From an uncultured Dorea sp. (lineage in GTDB: Bacteria > Bacillota > Clostridia > Lachnospirales > Lachnospiraceae), in assembly GCA_948602995.1 (NCBI GenBank), contig CAPEBR010000003.1, forward strand, positions 1 to 64,000: a stretch of DNA of 64,000 nt. The letters run 5' to 3'. Positions 52,599 to 61,240 of this stretch are shown in pieces; within the stretch, counting starts at the first letter, position 1; every line of letters begins with the position of its first letter. A program made the position numbers and the translations under genes. The notes under the pieces were generated by a model, which saw only the letters and a list, made by a program, of their open reading frames with translations, was not told the origin of the DNA and searched no databases.

Positions 52599-53333
52599 AT
52601 GAAAGCAAATACACAGGAAAAGGATTATTTTAATGGGAAATACATGCCATCACTTGTCATCATTGGAAGGGTGATACTATCTCTGGCAATGTTTTACTTC
52701 TTTATCCCATTCCTTTGGACATGGTTTGGAAAAGGAATCGTGCCCCAGTGGAAGGAGATTGCAGGGGCATCCGTAATATGGCTGATGATACAGCTTCCAT
52801 GGTATATCTCCGAGCCGATTGCATATTTCCCTATCCAGGGAGTTACCGGAATGCTGATCTGTTCCCTTGCGGGGAACTCTTCCAATATGAGGATTCCATG
52901 TGCGCTGACTGCGCAAAAGGCAGCGGGAGTGAAGCCAGGCACACAGCAGGGAACCCTGGTATCGACCATAGCCATAGCGGCAACCTGCTTTGTAAGTATC
53001 GGGATTCTTGCGGTCTTTGTTGTCGGCGGGCAGACGATTCTGAACCTGCTGCCGGATTCGGTAACCAACAGCTTAAGTCTGATGCTGCCGGCACTGTTTG
53101 GATGTATTTTCGCACAGTTTATGGGGGAAGACCTTCCTACTGCAGGCTTCTGCATGGCAATTGGTATTGGAATACTGCTCATAGGAAATACAGGCGTGCT
53201 GAACTGGATTCCATTTGACGGCGTTTATCTGCTGGAGATGCTTCTGCCAATCTTTGGAGCAATCATTTTTGCTTATAATATGCAGAAGCGCAGGAAAGCA
53301 AAGGAAGAAGCAAAAGGGAACATAGAGGAATAA
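52599..53333 (+). CDS. Uncharacterised membrane protein, partner of DUF5058
   Basis: A 244-aa protein with about six to seven hydrophobic helices and a charged C-terminus (KRRKAKEEAKGNIEE). A pattern of Gly, Pro and Asn (GVTGMLICSLAGNSSNMRI) near residues 83-101 resembles transporter re-entrant loops. I cannot name its family. Position and size suggest it forms a complex with the DUF5058 protein. GGGGAGGAGAG precedes the ATG at 52599. Confidence 0.7.
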   Translation: MKANTQEKDYFNGKYMPSLVIIGRVILSLAMFYFFIPFLWTWFGKGIVPQWKEIAGASVIWLMIQLPWYISEPIAYFPIQGVTGMLICSLAGNSSNMRIPCALTAQKAAGVKPGTQQGTLVSTIAIAATCFVSIGILAVFVVGGQTILNLLPDSVTNSLSLMLPALFGCIFAQFMGEDLPTAGFCMAIGIGILLIGNTGVLNWIPFDGVYLLEMLLPIFGAIIFAYNMQKRRKAKEEAKGNIEE

Positions 53334-53340
53334 AAATTGT

Positions 53341-53754
53341 ATGAAGAAATCAGTACTTTCAGGGAAGACGGCACGGAATCTGGTTCTCCTTGGGCTTTCT
53401 ATTATGTCATATGATGTGATGTACCTTGTTACCGTATTATATGTTCCGTTTCAGAAGGCATTTGTACTTACAAACAGTCAGATCGGACATCTGCTGGCTA
53501 TCAATTCAGGGGCGAGTGTGGCATGCCATATCATAAGCGGATGGCTCTGTGACAGATTCTCACCGAAGAAATGCCTGGTAGTATCCGTACTTATGAGCAG
53601 TCTGGCTGCATTCTGGATGGCACTGATGCCGGACTATAGCACTTTGAAAATGATATTTGTACTGCTGATTTTGCGGGACGGCTGCTGCTTTGGTTTCAGA
53701 ATAAAAATTAATAATGAAAACCTACAGGAAAGGAGAAATTTCTATGAAAAATAA
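53341..53754 (+). pseudogene. Major facilitator transporter, N-terminal fragment
   Basis: About 115 residues match the first four helices of an MFS transporter, including the loop motif GWLCDRFSPKKCLVV. The sequence then breaks at CCFGFRIKIN and ends at 53754, inside the start of the creatininase-family gene. The remaining eight helices are gone, so it cannot transport. The deletion brought the next gene close to the upstream operon. Confidence 0.8.
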
Positions 53755-54511
53755 ATTTAAATGGGAGGATTTATCCGCTCCCGAGCTGAAAATACTGTCA
53801 GAACAGGAGGCAATCGTATTTATGCCTATAGGGGCTATTGAGCAGCATGGCCCGCATCTCCCGGTAGCTACTGATCTGATCAGTGCAGGCTGGGTGAGCC
53901 GGCTTGTGGCAGAGAAGCTCGAAAAAAAGGGGATACCGGCTGTAATCGCACCGGCATTTGTCATAGCCAATTCCATGCATCATATGCATTTTCCGGGAAG
54001 CCTCAGTATTGAGCCGAGGACCTTTATACAGGTTCTGAAGGAACAGTGCATGTCAATTGCATCCCAGGGATTCAGGAAAATTGCTCTGGTGAATGGACAC
54101 GGCGGAAACATGGCTCCTATAGACGTAGCATTGATTGAGATTAACAGGGAACTGGGATTCCCGGTTTACCACATTCCGTGCAACGGGAGTGTCGATGAAT
54201 CAAAAATCGTAGAGACTCAGGATTGCATGTGGCATTCGGGCGAGGTGGAGACTTCCATTGTACTGGCGTACGATGAGAGCCTGGTAGATCCGGGCTATAA
54301 AGAGCAGAGCGGATATGGGGGAGGCTGCAGCAGGCATGAGGATGCGGGAACTGTGGGCACTTTCCACTTTATGGAATCTCACACAGAAAATGGAATTATG
54401 GGAAATGCATATGCCGCCACAAAGGAAAAAGGGTTTCATCTTGTGGAAGCCTATAGCGATAACATCGTGGAAGCACTTTCAGATCCGGAGTTCTGGAAGA
54501 TACCGGTATAA
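53744..54511 (+). CDS. Creatininase-family amidohydrolase
   Basis: A 255-aa metal-dependent hydrolase. The family signature is GAIEQHGPHLPVATDLISAG (metal ligands Glu, His and Asp), followed by NSMHHMHFPGSLSIEP, LVNGHGGNMAPIDVALIE (His ligand) and SGEVETS (Glu ligand). Creatininase converts creatinine to creatine; relatives cleave other cyclic amides or peptides, so the substrate is not certain. The ATG at 53744 follows AGGAAAGGAG; a longer reading adds 10 codons inside the MFS fragment. It lies 72 bases before the reductase genes, with a palindromic repeat between. Confidence 0.88.
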   Translation: MKNKFKWEDLSAPELKILSEQEAIVFMPIGAIEQHGPHLPVATDLISAGWVSRLVAEKLEKKGIPAVIAPAFVIANSMHHMHFPGSLSIEPRTFIQVLKEQCMSIASQGFRKIALVNGHGGNMAPIDVALIEINRELGFPVYHIPCNGSVDESKIVETQDCMWHSGEVETSIVLAYDESLVDPGYKEQSGYGGGCSRHEDAGTVGTFHFMESHTENGIMGNAYAATKEKGFHLVEAYSDNIVEALSDPEFWKIPV

Positions 54512-54515
54512 GGCA

Positions 54516-54556
54516 TTTGGGGACGGGGTAATTTTAGAAATACCCCGTCCCAGATT
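54516..54556. repeat. GGGGACGGGG-type palindrome, copy 5
   Basis: TTTGGGGACGGGGTA pairs with TACCCCGTCCCAGA; the loop arm (ATTTTAGAAA) is more diverged than in other copies. It lies within the catabolic operon, between the creatininase-family gene and the reductase genes. Confidence 0.82.
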
Positions 54557-54583
54557 AAAAAAACGAAGGGAGAGATATCTGAC

Positions 54584-55882
54584 ATGAAAAAGCTGGAGAT
54601 TGGAAATTTTTATGTAAAAGATATTCAGTTTGGTGAAGAGACTTCATTTCAGCAGGGAATCCTTACTGTCAATGAGGAGGAAGCAACCGCATATCTGAAT
54701 GCGGACGGAAAGCTTAAGAATATCAGACTGCATATTGCAAGGCCGGGGGACAGTATACGTCTGGTCCCGGCAAAGGCGGCAGTAGAGCCGCGCTATCGTC
54801 CGGATGGACGGGCAGTATTTCCAGGCTATACAGGACCGGTAAAGACAGCCGGTGAGGGAATTGTATATGCATTGAAAAATATGAGCGTAATCTGTTGCGG
54901 GAAATACGGAAATATGGTAGACGGGATGGTAGATATGTCGGGTCCTGCAGCAAAGCACAGCATCTATTCACAACTGATCAACCTCGTCGTATATGCAGAG
55001 CGTACCGTAGAGAAGGATCTGGATCTGTCCATACGTGTTGAAGATGAGCAGAGAAGGGCGGCACATCTTCTGGCAGAGTATGTGGCAAAAGCAGTTGCGG
55101 ACAAGGAGCCGGAGGAGTGGGAGCGTTACGAACTGGAGACAGGCGCCGCTGAGGCTGAGAAAAAGGGACTGCCAAGAGTGGCATATTACATGACCATTAT
55201 CAGCCAGCTTGCAAATGGATGCAATGAGATGGTGTATGGCGCGGACTGCCACAATATGCTGTCCATGTACATGCACCCCAATGAGGTGCTGGACGGTGCG
55301 CTCGCATCCCAGTTTGGCCTAATGGGGCAGACCACAACAGCCTTTGGATTTCAGAATAATCCGGTAATCAAAAGACTGTATCAAGAGCATGGGAAGACAA
55401 TTAATTTCTGCGGTGTAGTCTTATTTCCAGGGGATGTGACAAATGATATGAAACTCCGTGTGAAAAGCATCAGCGGGGAACTGGCTTCTGCCTTGAAGTT
55501 AGACGCGGCAATTGTAGCGGAATGGGGCGGAGGAAGTAACGTGGATGTTGATCTGTTCTACCAGCTTGCGGAGCTTGAAGACCGGGGAATCAAGACTGTG
55601 GGGATCATGTCCGAGCATGGCGGCAAGATGATGCAGGACCCTAAGGGGAATGCAATCGTTTCCAGCGGTGATACCAATGAGGTCTATGAGCTTCCTCCTA
55701 TGGAGCTTGTGATCGGGGACCTGGAATCCACAGTAAGAGATTATTTTTATGGCTCCTGGCCGGTGCACGATACATACGGGTCAAGCCTGCGTCCTGATGG
55801 CTCTCTTGTGGTCAATATGTATATGATGGCAGACGGGGGAAACAGTACAGGCTTCCTTGCAAAAACAGTGAAGGAATATTAA
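54584..55882 (+). CDS. Glycine/sarcosine/betaine-type reductase component B, alpha/beta proprotein
   Basis: A 432-aa protein of the GrdE/GrdG/GrdI family. In known members the proprotein is cut at a conserved Cys to give two subunits, one with an N-terminal pyruvoyl group that binds the amine substrate. Here Cys213 in LANGCNEMVYGADC is the likely site. Other family marks are MHPNEVLDGAL, FQNNPVIKRLYQEHGK and VAEWGGGSNVDVD. It works with the selenoprotein gamma subunit encoded 21 bases downstream. Components A (GrdA) and C (GrdC/D) are not in the window and must be supplied from elsewhere. GAAGGGAGAG precedes the ATG. Confidence 0.88.
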   Translation: MKKLEIGNFYVKDIQFGEETSFQQGILTVNEEEATAYLNADGKLKNIRLHIARPGDSIRLVPAKAAVEPRYRPDGRAVFPGYTGPVKTAGEGIVYALKNMSVICCGKYGNMVDGMVDMSGPAAKHSIYSQLINLVVYAERTVEKDLDLSIRVEDEQRRAAHLLAEYVAKAVADKEPEEWERYELETGAAEAEKKGLPRVAYYMTIISQLANGCNEMVYGADCHNMLSMYMHPNEVLDGALASQFGLMGQTTTAFGFQNNPVIKRLYQEHGKTINFCGVVLFPGDVTNDMKLRVKSISGELASALKLDAAIVAEWGGGSNVDVDLFYQLAELEDRGIKTVGIMSEHGGKMMQDPKGNAIVSSGDTNEVYELPPMELVIGDLESTVRDYFYGSWPVHDTYGSSLRPDGSLVVNMYMMADGGNSTGFLAKTVKEY

Positions 55883-55903
55883 GTGAAGGAGGTGCAGTTT
55901 AGA

Positions 55904-57205
55904 ATGAAACGTGTGATTTTATATATTAACCAGTTTTTTGCCGGAGTCGGAGGCGAGGACCAGGCAGATTATGAGCCTGCAATCCATGAAGGTCCCATAG
56001 GACCTGGACTGGCTCTTGCGTCAGCATTAAAGGATGCAGAGATTACCCACACTATTGTGTGCGGAGATAATTATATGAATACCAGTCAGGAGAATGCGTT
56101 TGGGACAATCAGGGGCTTTCTTGAGAACATTGAATTTGATCTGTTTCTCGCAGGTCCGGCATTCCAGTCCGGGCGCTATGGCATGAGCTGCGGAGCTATG
56201 TGCAAGTATATCAGCGAGGCCTGGCATGTACCGGCAGTTACCTGTATGCATGAAGAAAATCCAGGACTTGACGCCTATCGGGGAAATCCGGGAATCTATA
56301 TTATGAAAGGTAACAAAAGCTCGGTGAAGATGCGTAAGGATGCCGGGCAGATGGCAGGGCTTGCCAATAAGATCATTGCAGGAGAAGAGATCCTGTGGGC
56401 AGATGCAGAAGGCTATTTTGGACACGGAGTAAGAAAAGAGGTCTTCGTGGAAAGGACGGCAGCTGACCGGGCGGTTGATATGCTGCTTGCAAAGATTGCC
56501 GGACAGCCTTATGAGACAGAGTATGTGATAGAGATGCATGATGCAGTCACTCCGGCAAAGGCAGTGGATGACATTACTTGCAGCAGGGTAGCGATTGTAA
56601 CTACAGGCGGGCTGGTTCCGGTAGGAAATCCGGATCACATGCCGTCAGGGACAGCCTCCATCTGGAAGACCTATCCAGTGGGAGAGCTTGATGCATTGCT
56701 TCCGGGTGAATTTTTCAGCATCCATGGGGGATACAGCACGAATGATGTCAATGCGGATCCCGAGGTACTGATACCGCTCTCTACCATCAAGGAACTGGAG
56801 AGGGAAGGAAAATTTGGAAGCCTGTATCCATATCTGTTTACGACAACAGGCAATCTAACGGCACTTAAGGAAGCCCGCCGTATGGGTGAGGAAATTGCGC
56901 AGGAGGTAAGGGCGCGGGATGTAGACGCAGTGATCTTTGTCTCCACATGAGGAAGCTGTACACGTTGCGGTGCAACGATGGTAAAAGAGTTTGAAAGAGC
57001 CGGGATTCCTACAGCGCATATTACAAATATGACCCCGGTTGCCAAAGTCACAGGAAGCAACCGTATCATACCAGGTGTTGCGATTAAGCATCCGTGCAGT
57101 GATGTAGGGCTGACAATGGATGAGCAAAAACAGATGCGCCGGGATTTCATGGAACGGGCGCTCCACGCAGTATCCACAGAGATTGAAGAACCGGAATTTT
57201 TCTGA
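55904..57205 (+). CDS. Reductase component B gamma subunit, selenoprotein (GrdB/F/H type)
   Basis: A selenoprotein of 433 residues. The frame runs to a TGA at 56948-56950 and continues in the same frame to the TGA at 57203-57205. The residues around the first TGA read FVST-U-GSCTRCGATMVKE, the invariant U-x-x-C-x-x-C redox motif of GrdB/GrdF/GrdH; U is codon 349, close to its place in known members. After it, the family C-terminus is intact (RAGIPTAHITNM, NRIIPGVAIKHPC). The gamma subunit cleaves the C-N bond with its selenol and passes the carboxymethyl group to GrdA. AAGGAGGTG is 9 bases before the ATG at 55904. Automated annotation would split this gene. The substrate is not fixed by sequence. 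Confidence 0.93.
56951..56985 (+). promoter_or_regulatory. Candidate bacterial SECIS hairpin after the selenocysteine codon
   Basis: CGTTGC (56963-56968) pairs with GCAACG (56972-56977) around a GGT loop, about 18 bases after the UGA. A short lower stem TAC/GTA is possible. A small hairpin with a G-rich loop at this distance is what SelB needs for UGA recoding. Confidence 0.7.
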
Positions 57206-57388
57206 AAAAATTCCACCTATTCGGTTGAGAATTCAAAATCTCAGTTTCATTACAATAAATTGCATAAAACTGAGATTTTGGATTGCAACCTTACAGATGA
57301 AAAAATTTGACGTAAGGGGTGAATTTTGTTTAAAATGAACAGTAAGAGTAACGATTCGGCAGTTCTCAGATAAAGAGGAGGGATTAAG

Positions 57389-58495
57389 ATGAAACAGCTG
57401 GGATTTGGAATGCTGAGACTTCCGCTTGCTAATCCGGGCAATGACGCATCCATTGATATAGAGCAGGTGAAGGAGCTGGCAGACCTCTATATCTCAAAGG
57501 GCGGGAATTATTTTGACACAGCATATACATATCATGCCGGGAGGAGCGAGGAGGCGCTGCGAAAAGCGGTGACAGAGCGATATCCGAGGGAAGAAATCAT
57601 AATTACAGATAAACTTCCCACCTGGCAGGTTCCTTCCAGGGAGGCATGTGAGGCGTATTTTCAAGAGCAGCTTGAACGATGCGGGACAGAGTATTTTGAC
57701 TGTTTCTTTCTGCACTGGCTGAACAGGGAGCACTACCAGCATGCAAAGGAGCAGGATTTTTTTGGATTTTTAGAGGAGAAAAAGCGTGAAGGGAAAATCC
57801 GGCATATTGGATTTTCCTATCATGATGACGCTGAAGTATTAGAACAGATCCTGGAGGAAACCCCCTGTGTGGAGATTGTACAGCTACAGATCAATTATCT
57901 GGACTGGGAAAGCCGGGAGATACAGGCAAAAGCGTGTTATGACACAGCGGTAAGATATGGAAAAAAGATATATGTAATGGAGCCTGTGAAAGGAGGAACC
58001 CTTGCAAATGTGCAGGGGGATGTAAAGACCCTGATGAAGGGAATGCATCCAGGCTGGTCTCCGGCAGCATGGGCGGTCCGGTTTGCGTTTTCACAGCCCG
58101 GAGTGGAAGTGGTTCTAAGCGGGATGAATGAGGAAGGGCAGATCCTGGATAATATGAATACTGCCAGGGATTACCGCCTGGGAACAGAGGAGCTGGAGCT
58201 GCTGAAAAAGGCAGCAGGCATGATCGCAGGAAGCACTGCGGTTCCCTGCACTGCCTGCCGGTACTGTGTAAAATCATGCCCGAAGAATATATGCATTCCG
58301 GATTATTTTGCGCTATATAACAGTGCCAGAAGGTTTCCGGATGACGGATGGAAGTTAGAACCCCAGTATCATGGCCTTGCACATACTTATGGAAAAGCAT
58401 CTGACTGTATCAGGTGCAGGCAGTGTGAAAAGCACTGCCCGCAGAAGATCAGGATTACGGAGCATCTTTCAGAGATTGCCGGAATGTGGGAATAG
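57389..58495 (+). CDS. Aldo/keto reductase with C-terminal 4Fe-4S ferredoxin domain
   Basis: A 368-aa protein. The N-terminal 270 residues form an AKR barrel (LGFGMLRLPL, NYFDTAYTYHAGRSEEAL with the catalytic Asp and Tyr, IITDKLPTW with Lys, FLHWLN). The C-terminal domain carries two ferredoxin-type clusters (CTACRYCVKSCPKNIC and CIRCRQCEKHCPQ). Members are common in anaerobes, and their substrates are mostly unknown. AAGAGGAGG precedes the ATG. It is 183 bases after the selenoprotein and could process an aldehyde or keto product, or be unrelated to the pathway. Confidence 0.9.
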   Translation: MKQLGFGMLRLPLANPGNDASIDIEQVKELADLYISKGGNYFDTAYTYHAGRSEEALRKAVTERYPREEIIITDKLPTWQVPSREACEAYFQEQLERCGTEYFDCFFLHWLNREHYQHAKEQDFFGFLEEKKREGKIRHIGFSYHDDAEVLEQILEETPCVEIVQLQINYLDWESREIQAKACYDTAVRYGKKIYVMEPVKGGTLANVQGDVKTLMKGMHPGWSPAAWAVRFAFSQPGVEVVLSGMNEEGQILDNMNTARDYRLGTEELELLKKAAGMIAGSTAVPCTACRYCVKSCPKNICIPDYFALYNSARRFPDDGWKLEPQYHGLAHTYGKASDCIRCRQCEKHCPQKIRITEHLSEIAGMWE

Positions 58496-58537
58496 TCCAT
58501 TATACTGGACGCCCTGGTCTGCGGACCCTCAGAAGGG

Positions 58538-58752
58538 GACAATATTACGGAAAGAATGCAAAATGGAAACAGTATCCCTTTAACGGGGGTTATACCCCCG
58601 GTATATTTGTGTCCCAGGATCCGGTTGCGATCGACCCGGTGGGCGCTGGTAACCTGGGCGTGCATGGACACTGGAATAATCCGGTAGACAGAAAATATAG
58701 CCGGAACCTTGGAAAAAAGGAGGGGATTGAGCTGATACAGATCTTGCACTGA
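58538..58752 (+). pseudogene. DUF362 protein, C-terminal fragment
   Basis: KWKQYPFNGGYTPGIFVSQD and PVAIDPVGAGNLG match the C-terminal part of DUF362 proteins (SQDPVAIDSVG pattern), ending RNLGKKEGIELIQILH. The first about 230 residues and both ferredoxin clusters are missing. It directly follows the aldo/keto reductase and marks a deletion. Confidence 0.7.
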
Positions 58753-58758
58753 ACTGGT

Positions 58759-58818
58759 GTTACTATTCATTTTCTTACGGATTTTGCAGTAAATGCAAAG
58801 TCCTGTGTGAACAGTAAC
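58759..58818. repeat. 60-bp repeat of the GTTACTGTTCAC family
   Basis: The ends GTTACTATTCAT (58759-58770) and GTGAACAGTAAC (58807-58818) match the larger copy at 25652-25784. Inside is TTTTGCA-GTAAA-TGCAAAG, a hairpin with the same loop and a different but still paired stem compared with the other copy. Confidence 0.75.
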
Positions 58819-58857
58819 AAAGTGAGCGGCGGTTTTTGAAAAATAATCCATTGGGGG

Positions 58858-58886
58858 TTGATTTTTTGGAGAAATAGAGGTATAAT
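58858..58886 (+). promoter_or_regulatory. tRNA-Gly promoter
   Basis: TTGATT (58858-58863) and TATAAT (58881-58886) are 17 bases apart, and the tRNA begins 12 bases after the -10. Confidence 0.75.
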
Positions 58887-58897
58887 TATTTTAGTAA

Positions 58898-58968
58898 GCA
58901 GATATGGTTCATCGGTAGAACACTGGCTTCCCAAGCCGGAGAGGCGGGTTCGACTCCCGTTATCTGCT
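58898..58968 (+). tRNA. tRNA-Gly (anticodon CCC)
   Basis: A complete cloverleaf of 71 bases. The acceptor stem is GCAGATA/TATCTGC and the D arm is GTTC-loop-GAAC. The anticodon stem CTGGC/GCCGG has loop TTCCCAA (anticodon CCC at 58930-58932), and the T arm is GCGGG-TTCGACT-CCCGT. The CCA end is not encoded. A T-run follows immediately and acts as terminator. Confidence 0.95.
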
Positions 58969-59218
58969 TTTTTTGACTTCTTTATTCTTAAATATTCATA
59001 GTATTCTTATGAGGGAAAAGATTATGATGTAAGTGTCAAAAGGTATTTTAACACTTCTGATACACGGATTGTTCTGTGCTCGTGGACTCTCAAAATCCTG
59101 CAATTTGTTTTAGAATTTTATACAAAACCCGTCCGTTTGTGTCCAGTAGATACATTATACATACAACGGAAAAACAATAAATTTGTGATCTTGGTGTTAT
59201 TTGGAAAACAAAAAAATC
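58969..59218. other. Intergenic region between tRNA and regulator gene
   Basis: No gene is seen. The first bases are the T-run that ends the tRNA transcript. The remainder is AT-rich, with no repeat of the families found elsewhere in the window. Confidence 0.4.
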
Positions 59219-59247
59219 TTGACAGACCTATGAAATGTCTCTATAAT
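59219..59247 (+). promoter_or_regulatory. Consensus promoter of the ABC exporter operon
   Basis: TTGACA at 59219-59224 and TATAAT at 59242-59247 are exactly 17 bases apart. About 100 bases separate the -10 from the regulator gene. This is the strongest promoter match in the window. Confidence 0.85.
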
Positions 59248-59346
59248 ACACGCGCCTAAAGTGAAAATACAATTGATTTACTGTTTTGTAAATTAATTTG
59301 TGATGTATGAACATATTTACAGAGTAAACAGCAGCGGAGGTATCGT

Positions 59347-60306
59347 ATGATCCTGGACACGTATTACGAAGAGAATACAGAAATCATATTTTCATATCTT
59401 CCTGTATGGGAAATGTTTTTTTCTATGCATGTATTAGCGAATCCGGAGCACCATGCGTCCAGGAAAAACTGGGCTTTGGAAAAAGAAAAAAGCTTTCCGG
59501 AATTAGTGGCACGGATTAAGGAATTAGGAGCCATTACAGATTGCTGGAATTTTATCATTGACTCCCATAAATGGGGAGAAGTCCGGCAGATGGAGATTCA
59601 TGAGATGCTTTTTCTTCTCCGGCGGAAAAATATTTACCAGTGGAATGAGTGGATGGAATATACAGGAAACGTAATGAGTATTGGAGAAAGAAACGCTGTT
59701 TTAGAGGTAATGGAGCAATATTATGATCTTGCGTTCCGAAAGGAAGAGATTCTGTTAAGAGCATATATCAGGCGCATACTCCGGGAGGAGAAGGAGAACT
59801 GTCAGAAAGAGGGGGTGTGGGCATGGTGTGGGAGAGTGCACCCCCGTCTGCATGTTGAGCCGGATGCGGTTCTGTTCCTGAAAAACCATGAGTTCAGAAT
59901 CAGGAAGAACGAGATTGACCGGGTGTTTATCACGGCTAGCACCTTTGTGGTTCCTCATTTATGGATGTACCGGAACGGGAATGAAATAGAGATCGTGAAG
60001 GGGATCCTGGTTGAACGGGAAAAAAATGAGATTCCAAAGGATCTTGTGTGGATGTTTAAGGCATTGGGAGAGCAGAACAGGCTGCAGATTGTAAAGCACC
60101 TTCTGAACGGCATCTGTACCACACAGGCTTTGGCGCGGGAAATGGGGCTGAGTGAGGCGGCAGTTTCGAAACATTTGAAAATTCTGCAGAAAGCCGGACT
60201 GGTGAAAAAGGCTAAAAGGGGATTTTATGTGGAGTATAGGTTCGAAATGGAAAGAATTGATTACATCCCTTATATGTTTTATGAGACTATGCTGCAAAAG
60301 CAGTAA
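59347..60306 (+). CDS. ArsR-type winged-helix regulator with DUF5937-like N-terminus
   Basis: A 319-aa protein. The C-terminal 85 residues are an ArsR-type winged helix (MFKALGEQNRLQIVKHLLNG, LAREMGLSEAAVSKHLKILQ, AGLVKKAKRGFYVEY). The N-terminal 220 residues (FSYLPVWEMFFSMHVLANPE) match the ligand-binding type of domain seen in DUF5937 proteins. No metal-binding cysteine box is evident. Such regulators commonly sit at the head of ABC-2 exporter operons and repress them. GGAGGTATCGT precedes the ATG, and the permease gene follows 12 bases later. Confidence 0.85.
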   Translation: MILDTYYEENTEIIFSYLPVWEMFFSMHVLANPEHHASRKNWALEKEKSFPELVARIKELGAITDCWNFIIDSHKWGEVRQMEIHEMLFLLRRKNIYQWNEWMEYTGNVMSIGERNAVLEVMEQYYDLAFRKEEILLRAYIRRILREEKENCQKEGVWAWCGRVHPRLHVEPDAVLFLKNHEFRIRKNEIDRVFITASTFVVPHLWMYRNGNEIEIVKGILVEREKNEIPKDLVWMFKALGEQNRLQIVKHLLNGICTTQALAREMGLSEAAVSKHLKILQKAGLVKKAKRGFYVEYRFEMERIDYIPYMFYETMLQKQ

Positions 60307-60318
60307 GGAGGAGAAAAA

Positions 60319-61128
60319 ATGTGGCGGGTAATCCTTTCAACATACCGGAAAAACAGAATTGGAATTATGCGGGCAGTTCCCTGGTCGTTCATGGTATCCA
60401 GGGTTGTGACCGGGGTGACGCAGATTGTGTTTCCTTATTTTATCTATCATTATTTCATGCAGGGGAATCTGCAGAGAGATTTTGGCAAGTATGCAGCCGG
60501 AGCCGATTATATGACGTATATCGTGCTGGGGTCAGCCCTGAATGTCCTGGCGGTATCCACATTGATGAATGTGGGACGTGCCCTGATCAGTGAACTGAGG
60601 GAAGGAACCCTGGAAACTTTACTGTTATCCCCGGCATCGAGAAGCGCTTATTTTCTCGGCTGCTTATCAGAGCAGACCATGAGGGCATTACTGGAGTCTG
60701 GTACCGTGCTGGTCGTGGGCGCACTGCTTGGGGCAGATCTGGGCTTTTTACTTTCTCTCCGGGCTGCTGTTGTAATTATGTTAGCAATACTGGGCTTCTT
60801 CTGCATGGGCATTACACTATCATCCGTAATGTTGTATACAAGAAATACCTATCTTACACAGAATACTCTGTTCGTAACCATGAGCCTGGTCTGCGGGATC
60901 ACCTACCCGGTCCAGTACCTGCCGGGCTGGGTGCAGGGTATTGCGCAGATTTTTCCTCTGACTCCAGCGGTGGAGCTGTTTCGTAATGTGGTGACCGGAC
61001 ATCAGAATCTGATGGAGAATTATTTTTCCATCTTGCAGGTCGTCATTCTGTCAGGCATTTATCTGGCTGTGGGCTCTGTATGGTATATGAAGATGGAACC
61101 CAGGCTGATGGAGAGTATATTCGGGTAG
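60319..61128 (+). CDS. ABC-2 type exporter permease
   Basis: A 269-aa membrane protein with six helices and the ABC-2 pattern: a long N-terminal amphipathic start, LRKEGTLETLLLSPASR-like text (SELREGTLETLLLSPAS) and a C-terminal FPLTPAVELFRNVVTG. It probably forms an exporter with the second permease at 63320 and the ATPase at 62394. GGAGGAGAAA precedes the ATG. Two genes, an XRE regulator and a DUF6483 protein, lie between it and the ATPase. Confidence 0.88.
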   Translation: MWRVILSTYRKNRIGIMRAVPWSFMVSRVVTGVTQIVFPYFIYHYFMQGNLQRDFGKYAAGADYMTYIVLGSALNVLAVSTLMNVGRALISELREGTLETLLLSPASRSAYFLGCLSEQTMRALLESGTVLVVGALLGADLGFLLSLRAAVVIMLAILGFFCMGITLSSVMLYTRNTYLTQNTLFVTMSLVCGITYPVQYLPGWVQGIAQIFPLTPAVELFRNVVTGHQNLMENYFSILQVVILSGIYLAVGSVWYMKMEPRLMESIFG

Positions 61129-61240
61129 GGGATTAAGGATAGACACTGCTGTCTGGTGCAAAATCAGTGGCATTTCTCGCTTTGTGTCGTGTTCTTCGGT
61201 GACAGAAAGAAGTAGTCTGTATGCGAAAGGAGGAAAACTT

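Noticed and set aside
53341..53754. MFS gene as a functional half-size transporter
   Set aside because: Only the first four helices remain and the C-terminus is a short unrelated tail overlapping the next gene; no half-size MFS of this kind is known to me.
55883..55903. GTG at 55883 as start of the selenoprotein gene
   Set aside because: The codons from 55883 include the ribosome site AAGGAGGTG itself; the ATG at 55904 has correct spacing and gives the family N-terminus.
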